A stretch of 64,000 nt of DNA from an uncultured Gemmataceae bacterium (GCA_937923405.1 CALDUY010000035.1:26271-90270), one strand, 5' to 3'; numbered from the stretch's first letter, positions 18,828 through 27,769 are shown. Numbers and translations are program-made. Notes: generated from the letters alone by a model not told the origin.

Positions 18828-20720
18828 ATGTGCGGCATCATCGGATACATCGGCTCTCAGGAAGCGGAGCCGATCCTGATTGAGGGGCTACGTCGGCTGG
18901 AGTATCGGGGGTACGACAGTTCCGGTATCGCCACCCTGGAACTCTCCGACGAGGTTCCGCGCCTAGGCTGTCGACTACATCTCCGCAAGCGTGCTGGCCG
19001 TATCCAAGATCTGGCCGACTTGCTGCGAGAAGAACCGGCTCGCGGGACTCTAGGCATTAGCCATACCCGCTGGGCCACACATGGACCGGCCAATGATCGC
19101 AATGCTCATCCGCACTGTTCCAGCGATGGCAGCATCGCAGTGGTTCACAATGGGGTCATCGAGAACTATTCCACTCTGAAAAGGCAGCTTCAGTCCGAAG
19201 GGGTCGAGTTTTCCAGCGATACGGATACAGAAGTGATCGCTCAGTTGATTGCCAAGCAACTCCGGGAACTCAATGCCGGCCGAAACGGGCGTGGTCTGAC
19301 CTCGACGGGGCTGTTCGTGGAAGCGGTCAGTAAAGCCCTGGCTTTGCTCAAGGGAACGTATGGGTTGGCCATCGTTTCGACGCAATTTCCCGATGTCATC
19401 CTTGGGGCACGCCTGGGCAGTCCGTTGGTAGTGGGGGTCGGCGACAACGAAAACTTTCTTGCCAGCGACCCGTCGGCTCTCTTAGGTAAGACTGACAAAG
19501 TCGTCTACCTGCGCGATCATCAACTCTGCGTCCTCACTGCTGATGATTGGCACATTCTCGATCAGGATCGTGCCCGAGTCGAAGCCACTGTTCACAGCAT
19601 CGACTGGGATGTTGGCGATGCCGACAAGGGAGCCTTTGAGCATCACATGCTCAAAGAGATTTACGAGCAACCCGAAGCTTTGGAAAACGCCCTGCGTGGT
19701 CGGCTCTCCGAGGCCGATGCTACCGCACACTTCGGCGGGTTGAACCTCACCACGCAACAGCTCCGCGATGTCGAGCGAATTATCCTCACGGCCTGCGGTA
19801 CCAGCTACCACGCCGCCCTCGTCGGAGAATATCTCATTGAGGAGTTTGCCCGCATCCCCGTCGAGGTGGAGTACGCCTCGGAGTTTCGTTATCGCAATCC
19901 ACCGATCGACCGCAATACGATCGTGATCGCGCTGACGCAGTCTGGCGAGACGGCGGATACGCTGGCGGCGCTGCGTGAGTCGAAGCGGAAAGGGCACCCG
20001 ACATTAGCCCTCTGCAATGTCGTCGGCAGCAGCATTGCTCGGGAAGCAGACGGCGGCGTCTATCTTCATGCCGGACCGGAAATTGGTGTGGCCAGCACCA
20101 AGGCGTTCACCAATCAGGTCGCCGTGCTGACCATGCTCGCACTGTATTTCGGTCGTCTGCGTCATCTGTCCAGCCTGCAAGGCATGCAGATGATCCGTGA
20201 ATTGCGCGAGATTCCCGATCTGGTTCGTCAGACCTTGCGTTGCGACAAACAGGTCCGTCACATCGCCGAGAAATTCGCTCACGTCCGCAACTTCCTGTAC
20301 CTGGGTCGGCAGTATCATTATCCTGTCGCGCTCGAAGGAGCGTTGAAGCTCAAGGAGATCAGCTACATCCATGCTGAGGGATATCCGGCAGCGGAGATGA
20401 AGCACGGGCCGATCGCCCTGGTCGATGAGCAGACGCCGAGCGTGTTTCTCATGCCGCGCGGACCGATCTTCGACAAGGTGATGAGCAACCTGATGGAGGT
20501 GAAGGCAAGGCGTGGTCCGGTTATCGCCATCGTCAGCGAAGGTGAAATCGAGGCGGCCCATGTGGCCGATGAGGTGATCGAGGTGCCCAGTGTGCCAGAG
20601 TATCTACAGCCACTGGTCACTGTGGTGCCGTTGCAACTACTGGCGTATCACATCGCGCGAATTCGTGGCTGCGACGTGGACAAGCCGCGAAATCTGGCCA
20701 AGAGTGTCACTGTGGAGTAA
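18828..20720 (+). CDS. glmS: Glutamine--fructose-6-phosphate aminotransferase (isomerizing)
   Basis: A 630-residue GlmS, the first step of UDP-GlcNAc synthesis. The N-terminal glutaminase starts MCGIIGYIG, with Cys2 as nucleophile after Met removal; RWATHGPANDRNAHPH and the sugar-binding GTSYHAAL of the first SIS domain are present. The second SIS domain and the conserved C-terminus DVDKPRNLAKSVTVE complete it. Good ribosome binding site (GGGAGG). Only about 120 bp precede it and no glmS ribozyme-like structure is seen there. Confidence 0.95.
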   Translation: MCGIIGYIGSQEAEPILIEGLRRLEYRGYDSSGIATLELSDEVPRLGCRLHLRKRAGRIQDLADLLREEPARGTLGISHTRWATHGPANDRNAHPHCSSDGSIAVVHNGVIENYSTLKRQLQSEGVEFSSDTDTEVIAQLIAKQLRELNAGRNGRGLTSTGLFVEAVSKALALLKGTYGLAIVSTQFPDVILGARLGSPLVVGVGDNENFLASDPSALLGKTDKVVYLRDHQLCVLTADDWHILDQDRARVEATVHSIDWDVGDADKGAFEHHMLKEIYEQPEALENALRGRLSEADATAHFGGLNLTTQQLRDVERIILTACGTSYHAALVGEYLIEEFARIPVEVEYASEFRYRNPPIDRNTIVIALTQSGETADTLAALRESKRKGHPTLALCNVVGSSIAREADGGVYLHAGPEIGVASTKAFTNQVAVLTMLALYFGRLRHLSSLQGMQMIRELREIPDLVRQTLRCDKQVRHIAEKFAHVRNFLYLGRQYHYPVALEGALKLKEISYIHAEGYPAAEMKHGPIALVDEQTPSVFLMPRGPIFDKVMSNLMEVKARRGPVIAIVSEGEIEAAHVADEVIEVPSVPEYLQPLVTVVPLQLLAYHIARIRGCDVDKPRNLAKSVTVE

Positions 20721-20730
20721 ATCGGCCGGC

Positions 20731-21000
20731 TCAGGGTTGTGGAGTGCGGGGGCCGAGGAGTTGCACCACCGAGGCTTCCGCCGTTGCGACTCGTGGCAGC
20801 GGGGGCAGAGGCGGGGCCGGTGGAAGCTCTTCGGCTCGATCGCCCCAGTCGGCGAACTGGGCCTTGCCCTCAACCGGCTTCTTGCTGGTCAGCAATGGAT
20901 CCGGCAGCGGCTTCTCGCGCACGGCAGGTTTGTTACAACCTATCTGGCTCGCCCAGAACACTAGCAAGACTAGTCCTGTCTTTCCGAGCGTGCGTCGCAT
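20731..21000 (-). CDS. Small predicted lipoprotein
   Basis: An 89-residue protein with a lipoprotein signal: Arg-rich start, hydrophobic TGLVLLVFWASQ, then lipobox SQIGC with Cys at about 22. The mature part is Pro-rich (LPPAPPLPPLPR) with no recognisable domain. Start at the ATG at 21000; an upstream in-frame start at 21027 is less likely because it would lengthen the n-region. It lies about 60 bp downstream of proline dehydrogenase on the same strand and meets glmS tail to tail. Confidence 0.55.
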   Translation of the reverse strand: MRRTLGKTGLVLLVFWASQIGCNKPAVREKPLPDPLLTSKKPVEGKAQFADWGDRAEELPPAPPLPPLPRVATAEASVVQLLGPRTPQP

Positions 21001-21058
21001 GATTCGGCCCCTCTTCGTGTCGCGCAAGCATACCGCGTGTCTGTGCTATCGGCACGAC

Positions 21059-22531
21059 TCAGGCGTGAACTTCAGCCCGGGACCGTGCGGAGTCGGTCGG
21101 CGCAATTGACACGACTGCTCCGTTCGTTGCGACTCGATGGTGTTGTCCCAGCTCAACCGGGTTCCGTAACAGTTGCTCCGCTGGTACGTGTTCGGTAAAG
21201 CTGGCACGCAGAAACGACTCGTTCGCGGTGTTCTCCAGCAGTCGACGCACCAGATAGGCCATCCCAGGGAGCAACTCACCGTAGGGGGTGTAGACCCGCA
21301 CCCGCTGCTTCATCCGCACCAGCACATCCTTGATCGGATCGGCCATGCCGTAGAGCATCTGTATCTCGATGGCCCCGGGCGGAAGGTGCAGCAGCTTGGC
21401 CCGAGCCAGCGCATGAGCCAAGCTGCGGATATTGTGACTGGCGAAAGCGGGCTTAAGATGCTGACGATTTTCCAACAGAAAGACCGTGTGTCGTTCGTAG
21501 GCGGCATCGGATTCCCACTTGTGCGACCAGACGGGAATGGGCCAACCCAACTGTTTGGCCATGATCGTTTCGTAATCCCAGTAGGCCCCTTTGACGAGAC
21601 GGACCCAGACGGGGGTGCCCCGGCGAGCCGCCCAGTCACGCAGGCGGACCAGATCTGCGCCGCAATCACGAAGATAGGCTTGAATGGCAATGCCGACCTG
21701 GGACCAATCGCGAAACTCCGGCTCGGAAAGAATCTCTTCAAAGATCTGTAATGTCGTGTCTTTGAAGCTGTACTGTTCCATGTCGAAGTTGACGAAGGCA
21801 TTGGCCTGACGCGCTGCTCGCAGGATGGGCCGCAGTCGGCTTCGCACGATTCGGCTGGTACCGTCGGGATCGATGGGATCGAACTGACTGTACAGGGCCG
21901 ACAGCTTGACAGAGATGTTTACTCGTGAGATTGGACCCGCATCATCGAAATCGATCAGGCGGTTGACCGGCATGGCATTGACCGCTTCGGATAATCCTGA
22001 GATGAGTTGTAGATATTCGGCCTGGGCCTGCTCGGCTTCCACTTCCGTGATCGTCGCTTCGCCGAGCAGATCTACCGTGAAGGCCAGCGAGCGTGCCCGC
22101 ATTCGTCGTACCGCCTCGACCGCCTCGGGAATGTTGCTGCCGGCGATGAACTTCCGGGCCAAGCGTCGGGCCGACCAGCGGGTGACCTCAGCCATCGCTG
22201 CGCCTAGTGGGCCGTGTGTCGGCAACAGTCGCAATCCCAGCCGAGCCAACCACGGGAGTCGGTCCCGCACTTCCCCGAAGTACTCGCGCAGGTGCTGTAC
22301 GATCGCCGCGGGCGTTTCCAGCTGCGGCAGCACGTCGGTGAAGCGGAACATCTGCAACTTGACGGCTTCATCGCGCATCGACAGGTCCATGATGCGGTCG
22401 TCCCACCAGGCTGGGGAAAAGGGGAACGGCCCCGTATTGTCGACTCGGGCAAAAATCTCTTTGCCGATCCGTTGCGTTAGCTCCTCAACCGCTGCGTCGA
22501 ACACCATCTGGTTCGCCTCTTTTGGTTTCAT
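21059..22531 (-). CDS. Proline dehydrogenase, single-domain
   Basis: A 490-residue protein that matches the proline dehydrogenase half of PutA: helical N-terminal region, then the FAD-binding barrel with VNISVKLSALYSQFDP, FVNFDMEQYSFKD, VWVRLVKGAYWDYE and the closing YTPYGELLPGMAYLVRRLLE / NTANESFLR. It oxidises proline to pyrroline-5-carboxylate, passing electrons to the quinone pool. In many bacteria this sequence type is fused to the aldehyde dehydrogenase half; here the frame ends soon after the NESFLR region and only a small lipoprotein gene follows, so the second activity must be encoded elsewhere. Confidence 0.88.
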   Translation of the reverse strand: MKPKEANQMVFDAAVEELTQRIGKEIFARVDNTGPFPFSPAWWDDRIMDLSMRDEAVKLQMFRFTDVLPQLETPAAIVQHLREYFGEVRDRLPWLARLGLRLLPTHGPLGAAMAEVTRWSARRLARKFIAGSNIPEAVEAVRRMRARSLAFTVDLLGEATITEVEAEQAQAEYLQLISGLSEAVNAMPVNRLIDFDDAGPISRVNISVKLSALYSQFDPIDPDGTSRIVRSRLRPILRAARQANAFVNFDMEQYSFKDTTLQIFEEILSEPEFRDWSQVGIAIQAYLRDCGADLVRLRDWAARRGTPVWVRLVKGAYWDYETIMAKQLGWPIPVWSHKWESDAAYERHTVFLLENRQHLKPAFASHNIRSLAHALARAKLLHLPPGAIEIQMLYGMADPIKDVLVRMKQRVRVYTPYGELLPGMAYLVRRLLENTANESFLRASFTEHVPAEQLLRNPVELGQHHRVATNGAVVSIAPTDSARSRAEVHA

Positions 22532-22595
22532 ATCTTGGAGATGATCTCATAGTATAAACTAGACAGTTCTCTTGGTTTCATTCGGATGATACCCC

Positions 22596-23456
22596 ATGAG
22601 CGAGTTTCGGATCGGCAAATTTCAGGTGATGGGTACGCTCGGAACAGGTGCCCATAGTACGATTCTGCTCATTCGTCGCAACGAGGATAGCAAGCACTAC
22701 GCTTTGAAAGTGGTTAAGATCGACGGTCCAGACGAGCAAAAGTTCCTCGATCAGGCGAAGCATGAATTTGAGATCGCTAATATGCTCGATCATCCGAACT
22801 TGCTGAAGTTCTACGCCCTGGAGAAAGAAAAAGACTGGCTGTTTCGTGTCAAGAAAGTGCATCTGCTCAGCGAGTACGTCAACGGCAAGACGCTCGACAA
22901 GTGCCCACGGCTGACCATTCCTCGCTTGCTTCAGGTGTTCAAGGCCATCGCCGACGGTATGGTTCACATGCACCGGCGACAGGTCTGCCACGGCGATCTA
23001 AAGCCGAACAACGTCATGCTCAGCAAAGCCGGCGAAGTAAAAATCATCGATTTCGGCTTGGCCCGAGTCAAAGGAGACAAAGTGACGCGCGTCCAGGGCA
23101 CGCCGGAGTACATGGCTCCCGAGACGGCGAAGCACTCTCTCATTAATGAACGAACCGACATCTACAACTTCGGTGCGTTGATGTATCGGCTTATCAGCTG
23201 GCGATTGCCGCCGCCGGTCGTCTCCGAGGAAGACGGTAACGTGCCGTTGGATGCCAAGATGTGGGCACGGCTGTACAAACCCGTCGAGGAACTCCAACCG
23301 CAGACCCCTCCTGGCTTGGCCGAACTCATCAATAATTGCATGCAGTATGACGCCAACAAACGACCTGAGCGGATGAGCAACATTCAGGGCACGCTCGATC
23401 ATCTGATCGATGAGCTGGTCACTCCCGAAGATGCTTTGGATGCTATTGAATGGTGA
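22596..23456 (+). CDS. Small cytosolic Ser/Thr protein kinase
   Basis: A 286-residue kinase domain with no membrane segment or sensor. Gly-rich loop GTLGTGAHST (13-22), ATP-anchoring Lys38 in YALKVV, alpha-C Glu in KHEFEIA, catalytic loop CHGDLKPNNV (Asp134, Asn139; the usual HRD Arg is Gly), DFG at 152-154 and an APE-like motif MAPET. All residues needed for phosphotransfer are present. The HGD form lacks the arginine that senses activation-loop phosphorylation, so the kinase may be constitutively active. The DUF3754 gene follows on the same strand after about 135 bp and could be a partner. Confidence 0.87.
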   Translation: MSEFRIGKFQVMGTLGTGAHSTILLIRRNEDSKHYALKVVKIDGPDEQKFLDQAKHEFEIANMLDHPNLLKFYALEKEKDWLFRVKKVHLLSEYVNGKTLDKCPRLTIPRLLQVFKAIADGMVHMHRRQVCHGDLKPNNVMLSKAGEVKIIDFGLARVKGDKVTRVQGTPEYMAPETAKHSLINERTDIYNFGALMYRLISWRLPPPVVSEEDGNVPLDAKMWARLYKPVEELQPQTPPGLAELINNCMQYDANKRPERMSNIQGTLDHLIDELVTPEDALDAIEW

Positions 23457-23592
23457 TCGCGAATGGAGCAAATCTCACAGCCTGGCCGACGAACAACTCC
23501 CAGGAGCCGCTCCCGAGCGGTTGGAAAGCTTGTAGAAAGTAGTACTGCTCAGGTGCCACGGCACAGCCCCGAAGCCAGGAGGACTCCAATTC

Positions 23593-24804
23593 ATGGCGGA
23601 GTACAGCGATCGAGAGCATTTTATCCCGGTGCGAATGAGCGATTTGGTCGAGCTATTGAGCAAGGATTCACGTCTCAGCTCGCAAGAACGCGAAGAGTTC
23701 CGCCAGTTTTGCCGGCTCGTCGCCGCCGTCTGGCACTTCGAGTATCACGAGAAATTGCAACAGTTGAAGGACGCCTACGCCCCGCTGGATCCTGACTCGG
23801 AGACTAAACCGCTGCAACCACTCGATGCCGAGCAGCGTGCTCAGCGGATCCAAGAGGTGTTCGAGAAGTTTGATCAGTTGATGAAAAGCGCCAATTTCAA
23901 ACGTCTGGGCAAGGAGGACATTTACGAGGCGATGAAGCAGCTGCCTAGCGACTGGGGCATCGCCACGGAAGCCGATTTGGATTTGTTCGAGGAACTACGA
24001 GCCTATGCTCGGGGAGATGTGGTCGGCGAGCGAACCCGTCGGGTCTGGTGGAAGTTCTTTCGCCTGGAGACGCTCAAACTACCTTTGCACTCGCGATTAG
24101 TGCTAATTGCCAAGCTTCGCAAGCACAAACGATTTTCCGAGATCGACACCAACGCGGTCTACCTCAAGGTCTTCAAGGACATTCCCAAGTCAGACATCGA
24201 GATGCTGCTGCCCGGCACGCGTGTGCGGCTCAGCCAGCTCGATCGAGCCATGATTGTCTATCCGTTAGTTACCGGGGTTGGTCTGATTCTGTTCAAGATC
24301 GTCTCACAAGTATTGGAGCGAGGCCCTGCGGCCCTGGTCGCGGGCGTGGGAGCCTTGGCCTCGTGGACGGTCGCGCTGGCGCTTGCTGGATATGGCTATC
24401 GCTCTTACTCCAGTTACCAAGTCAAGAAACAAACCTACAACCTGCGGCTGACTCGAAGCCTTTACTTTCTGACCCTGGCCAGTAACACTGCCGGCATCAT
24501 GCGTTTGCTGGACGAAGCCGAGGAGCAGGAATGTCGCGAAACCGTTCTGGCCTACTTTTACCTGTGGAAGTACGCGCCGCCGGAGGGCTGGACCGCTGAG
24601 CAGCTCGATGACTACGTCGAAATGGATCTGGAAGCGAAGCTGAAGCTGAAGGTCGATTTCGAGATCGACGACGCTTTGGAAAAGCTGGAACGCTTGGGCA
24701 TCGTGGTACAGAGCGACTCGAAGTATCGTGCCGTGCCGATCCAGACGGCATTGGAGAAAATCGATTATCGCTGGGATAACTACTTCCAGTACAACCAAGC
24801 CTGA
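23593..24804 (+). CDS. DUF3754 (TMEM143-like) membrane protein
   Basis: A 403-residue protein starting REHFIPVRMSDLVELL, the typical N-terminal motif of the DUF3754 family. The first ~210 residues are soluble and helical, followed by two membrane segments at about 217-235 and 245-265 (LVTGVGLILFKIV; ALASWTVALALAGYG) and a C-terminal part with LTLASNTAGIMRLLDEAEEQE. Function unknown; eukaryotic relatives include mitochondrial TMEM143. Strong ribosome binding site AGGAGG. It follows the kinase gene and ends before a promoter-like sequence and terminator-like hairpin at 24841-24903. Confidence 0.75.
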   Translation: MAEYSDREHFIPVRMSDLVELLSKDSRLSSQEREEFRQFCRLVAAVWHFEYHEKLQQLKDAYAPLDPDSETKPLQPLDAEQRAQRIQEVFEKFDQLMKSANFKRLGKEDIYEAMKQLPSDWGIATEADLDLFEELRAYARGDVVGERTRRVWWKFFRLETLKLPLHSRLVLIAKLRKHKRFSEIDTNAVYLKVFKDIPKSDIEMLLPGTRVRLSQLDRAMIVYPLVTGVGLILFKIVSQVLERGPAALVAGVGALASWTVALALAGYGYRSYSSYQVKKQTYNLRLTRSLYFLTLASNTAGIMRLLDEAEEQECRETVLAYFYLWKYAPPEGWTAEQLDDYVEMDLEAKLKLKVDFEIDDALEKLERLGIVVQSDSKYRAVPIQTALEKIDYRWDNYFQYNQA

Positions 24805-24840
24805 TGCGTCGCGGACTTGGCGGAACCCGCAGCCATCCTC

Positions 24841-24869
24841 TTGTCCCGCTCTAGGTGCGTTCTTATAAG
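24841..24869 (+). promoter_or_regulatory. Candidate sigma-70-type promoter for the nuo operon
   Basis: TTGTCC (24841-24846), a 17-bp spacer, and TATAAG (24864-24869) give a good match to housekeeping promoters. Transcription would begin near 24876, about 80 bp before the nuoA ATG and right at the start of the terminator-like hairpin. Confidence 0.5.
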
Positions 24870-24876
24870 TACATCA

Positions 24877-24903
24877 GGGAGGAAACGAGCCTCCCATTTT
24901 TTT
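24877..24903 (+). terminator. Terminator-like hairpin with T-run in front of nuoA
   Basis: GGGAGG (24877-24882) and CCTCCC (24890-24895) form a 6-bp GC stem around a 7-nt loop, followed by ATTTTTTT (24896-24903). By itself this is a normal intrinsic terminator for the DUF3754 gene. If the promoter at 24841 is real, the hairpin would also be the first thing transcribed in the nuo mRNA. Confidence 0.65.
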
Positions 24904-24909
24904 GAGCGG

Positions 24910-24933
24910 ACTTCGTGAAAAAAATCACGAAGT
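24910..24933 (+). promoter_or_regulatory. Perfect hairpin in the nuoA leader
   Basis: ACTTCGTGA (24910-24918) and TCACGAAGT (24925-24933) form a perfect 9-bp inverted repeat around six A residues. It lies just before the nuoA ATG at 24957 and covers an in-frame GTG at 24915. It could be a protein-binding operator or an mRNA hairpin. Its presence argues that coding begins at 24957. Confidence 0.55.
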
Positions 24934-24956
24934 TGGGGGCGAGGCCGCGACGCGAC

Positions 24957-25343
24957 ATGGATTTCACTCTCACCACCTATTATCCGATCTTCATCTATCT
25001 GGTGATCGTTATCGGCTTCGGCATCGCCGCCATTGCAACGGCTCATTTGGTTAGCCCTAAAAAGGTGACGCCGGTCAAGCAGATGACCTACGAATCAGGT
25101 ATGGATCCGATCGGAGATGCTCGACAAAAGTTCGACGTTAAATTCTACCTGATCGCCATCCTATTCTTGGTCTTCGACCTGGAACTGTTGTTTCTCTATC
25201 CGTGGACGACGACGTATCAGCAGGGATCGATCATTCCCGCGGGACTGCGTGACATCGTCTTCTGGGAAGTGCAAGTGTTCCTGCTCACCGTCATCATTGC
25301 TTATCTGTACGCCTGGAGAAGAGGGGTGTTCCGATGGCGTTAG
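24957..25343 (+). CDS. nuoA: NADH-quinone oxidoreductase subunit A
   Basis: About 128 residues with three membrane segments (PIFIYLVIVIGFGIAAIA; IAILFLVFDLELLFLYPW; VQVFLLTVIIAYLYAW) and the conserved loop TYESGMDPIGDARQKFDVKF. The YESG and FDLE motifs are diagnostic. It is a membrane subunit of complex I near the quinone channel. First gene of the operon; its end overlaps the nuoB start by 10 bp. The ATG at 24957 is preferred because the in-frame GTG at 24915 lies in a perfect hairpin and its extra residues do not resemble NuoA. Confidence 0.92.
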   Translation: MDFTLTTYYPIFIYLVIVIGFGIAAIATAHLVSPKKVTPVKQMTYESGMDPIGDARQKFDVKFYLIAILFLVFDLELLFLYPWTTTYQQGSIIPAGLRDIVFWEVQVFLLTVIIAYLYAWRRGVFRWR

Positions 25344-25924
25344 ACACACTCGGCGACAGCGTCATGTTGACCCGGTTGGATCATCTGGCGAACTGGGTGA
25401 GAAAAAACAGTCTTTGGCCGATGCCTTTTGCGACGGCTTGCTGTGGCATCGAACTGATGGCCACGGGGGCCTCGCGACATGACATCGCACGGTTTGGCTC
25501 CGAGGCCATGCGCTTCACACCGCGTCAATGCGACCTGATGATCGTTGCAGGACGAGTGGTGATGAAGATGATTCCAGTGCTGCAACGGATCTGGCAACAA
25601 ATGCCTGAGCCAAAATGGTGCATTTCCATGGGAGCCTGTGCCTCGTCGGGTGGCGTGTTCGACACCTACGCGGTGGTGCAGGGCATCGATCGGTTCATTC
25701 CGGTGGATGTCTATGTGCCTGGCTGTCCGCCGCGACCGGAGCAACTGTTGCAGGCCGTGATGGACATTCAGGACAAAGTGACGAGGACGGGTACGTTCAA
25801 CGCGCGTGAGTTCGCCCAGCGGACGGAGTTCGACGGCCCCCGTTTCTCTCTGCCGGACGTGCCGCCAACCGCTGCCGTAGTCGCCCCAGGAAACTACCAA
25901 TCGGCCAAGCGATTGCAGGACTGA
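25334..25924 (+). CDS. nuoB: NADH-quinone oxidoreductase subunit B
   Basis: A 196-residue subunit that carries cluster N2, the last iron-sulfur centre before quinone. The cysteine ligands are visible in FATACCGIELM, MGACASSGGVF and VPGCPPRPEQLL. A Pro/Ala-rich C-terminal tail of about 30 residues follows the conserved core. The ATG lies inside the end of nuoA (translational coupling). Confidence 0.95.
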   Translation: MALDTLGDSVMLTRLDHLANWVRKNSLWPMPFATACCGIELMATGASRHDIARFGSEAMRFTPRQCDLMIVAGRVVMKMIPVLQRIWQQMPEPKWCISMGACASSGGVFDTYAVVQGIDRFIPVDVYVPGCPPRPEQLLQAVMDIQDKVTRTGTFNAREFAQRTEFDGPRFSLPDVPPTAAVVAPGNYQSAKRLQD

Positions 25925-25927
25925 ACT

Positions 25928-26428
25928 ATGTCGAACGAAGAGTTGGTCGGCGTGTTGCGTGAGAAATTCGGCGACGGCATCCGTTCGTCGCAGTTCCGCG
26001 ATAACTTTCGTATCCACGTCGAAGCAGCCCGCGTGCATGACGTGCTAGCGTATCTCAAGCACGACCACGGCTTCGACATGCTCGTCGAGTTGTGCGCCGC
26101 TGACTATCTCCGCTATCCCAATGCCACGGATCGCTACGGGGTGTGGTACTGCTTGCTCAACGTCTCGACAGGCCGACGCTTGATCGTCAAGACGTTCGTG
26201 AATGATCCGTCGCCAAGGTTACCCTCGGTGTTCGATCTGTGGAAGGGGGCCGATTGGATGGAACGCGAGGTCTACGACATGTACGGCATTGAATTCGACG
26301 GGCACCCGGATCTACGTCGCATCTTGCTACCCGACGAGTTCACCTCGTTTCCGCTCCGCAAGGACTATCCGCTGCGTGGTCGTGGCGAACGGCACAACTT
26401 CCAGCCCATCACGCGAGCCGAAGCATAG
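25928..26428 (+). CDS. nuoC: NADH-quinone oxidoreductase subunit C
   Basis: A 166-residue hydrophilic subunit of the complex I connecting module. The family C-terminal pattern is present: WMEREVYDMYGIEFDGHPDL, then RILLPDE and FPLRKDYPLRGRGER. It starts 4 bp after nuoB. It is separate from NuoD, unlike the fused NuoCD of E. coli. Confidence 0.93.
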   Translation: MSNEELVGVLREKFGDGIRSSQFRDNFRIHVEAARVHDVLAYLKHDHGFDMLVELCAADYLRYPNATDRYGVWYCLLNVSTGRRLIVKTFVNDPSPRLPSVFDLWKGADWMEREVYDMYGIEFDGHPDLRRILLPDEFTSFPLRKDYPLRGRGERHNFQPITRAEA

Positions 26429-26490
26429 AGAACGTGCATAACTTGTGAGAAGGCATTCTGCATTCCCCCCCCCAGACTGGGAGAGGTCAC

Positions 26491-27720
26491 ATGCCGCTAG
26501 AACTGGCTGACGCCATCGCCCCGCCGGAAGGGCCGGATAAGGATTATCTCTGGACGCTGAACTTTGGTCCGCAGCATCCGGCGACGCATACCACGCTGCG
26601 CCTGATCCTCACGCTTGATGGCGAAGTGGTGGTCAAAGCGGTTCCGGATATTGGCTATCTGCATTCGGGGTTTGAGAAGCTCGGCGAACACCTCGACTTC
26701 AACCAGTACGTCACCATTGTCGATCGGATGAACTACATCTCGCCGATGGCTAACGAAATCGCCTGGCATCACACGATCGAAAAACTGCTAGGGATCGAAC
26801 TGACGCCGCGTTGTAAGTATCTTCGTACTATCTTCGCGGAACTGAGCCGAATTCACGATCACCTGCTCTGTTGCGGCGCGGTGGCGCTGGATCTGGGAGG
26901 ATTCACCGCGTTTCTCTATGCCTTCAACCAGCGTGAGAAGATCTACGACATTCAAGAGACTGCTTCGGGGCAGCGATTTCATCCCTCGTTTACCCGCGTC
27001 GGCGGATTGCAGGCCGATGTCAGCGACGAATGGATCGCCAAAGTGCGAACGTTCGTCAAGGAGTTTCCCAAAGCACATGCCGACGTGGTTCGCCTGCTGA
27101 ATCGGAACCGAATCTTCCTGGAGCGCAGTCAGGGCATTGGCGTGTTGTCGCGCGAGGAGGCGATCAACCTATCGGCGACCGGTCCGATTGCCCGTGCCTC
27201 GGGAGTGGTACGCGACCTCCGCAAAGACGAACCTTATCTGGCTTATGGCGAGCTATCGTCGGCCTTCAAGGTGGTGTGTGCCACCGAGGGAGACTGCCTG
27301 GCCCGCTATCTGGTCCGCATGGACGAGATGCTGGAAAGTCTCAAGATCATCGAGGCGGCCATCGAGAATCTGCCCACGGGGCCGGTCAACGTCGATGCCA
27401 ACAGCAAAGCAGTGCTGCCCAATCAGATGGCGGTCTATCGCTCCATCGAGGGACTGATTCATCACTTTGAACTGATTATGACCAATCGCCAATGGCATGC
27501 CCCGGTGGAGGAGGTCTACGGAGCCATCGAATCGCCCAATGGTGAGCTGGGATTCTACGTCGTGTCCGATGGAAGCGGAACGGCCTACCGAGCGCGGACG
27601 CGACCGCCGTCGTTCATTCACTTCCAGCTCTTCCCCTATCTGATTCAGGGGCATCAGCTGTCGGACGTGGTGGCTATTCTGGGTAGTCTGAACATCATCG
27701 CGGCGGAGTTAGACCGCTGA
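26491..27720 (+). CDS. nuoD: NADH-quinone oxidoreductase subunit D
   Basis: A 409-residue subunit that forms the quinone-binding cavity with NuoB. Seen are GPQHPATHTTLRLI, DIGYLHSGFEKLGEH, DRMNYISPMANE, RVGGLQAD and the C-terminal LNIIAAELDR. The 62-bp gap before it contains a run of nine C residues and a GGGAGAGG ribosome binding site. Confidence 0.95.
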   Translation: MPLELADAIAPPEGPDKDYLWTLNFGPQHPATHTTLRLILTLDGEVVVKAVPDIGYLHSGFEKLGEHLDFNQYVTIVDRMNYISPMANEIAWHHTIEKLLGIELTPRCKYLRTIFAELSRIHDHLLCCGAVALDLGGFTAFLYAFNQREKIYDIQETASGQRFHPSFTRVGGLQADVSDEWIAKVRTFVKEFPKAHADVVRLLNRNRIFLERSQGIGVLSREEAINLSATGPIARASGVVRDLRKDEPYLAYGELSSAFKVVCATEGDCLARYLVRMDEMLESLKIIEAAIENLPTGPVNVDANSKAVLPNQMAVYRSIEGLIHHFELIMTNRQWHAPVEEVYGAIESPNGELGFYVVSDGSGTAYRARTRPPSFIHFQLFPYLIQGHQLSDVVAILGSLNIIAAELDR

Positions 27721-27733
27721 CAGCGGGATCTCC

Positions 27734-27754
27734 GCTCCTCAATCGGAGAGGAGC
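27734..27754 (+). promoter_or_regulatory. Hairpin between nuoD and nuoE
   Basis: GCTCCTC (27734-27740) and GAGGAGC (27748-27754) form a 7-bp stem with a 7-nt loop in the 49-bp gap. No T-run follows, so it is more likely an mRNA processing or stability element than a terminator. The nuoE ribosome binding site (GGGAGAGGGGG) lies just after it. Confidence 0.4.
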
Positions 27755-27769
27755 AAGGGAGAGGGGGAA

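Noticed and set aside
24915..24956. A 14-residue N-terminal extension of NuoA from a GTG at 24915.
   Set aside because: The GTG lies inside a perfect hairpin, the added residues do not resemble NuoA, and the ATG at 24957 gives the normal N-terminus.
26465..26473. A run of nine C residues before nuoD considered as a phase-variable tract.
   Set aside because: It is in the gap, outside the coding frame and upstream of a normal ribosome binding site. Without strain data it is only a homopolymer.
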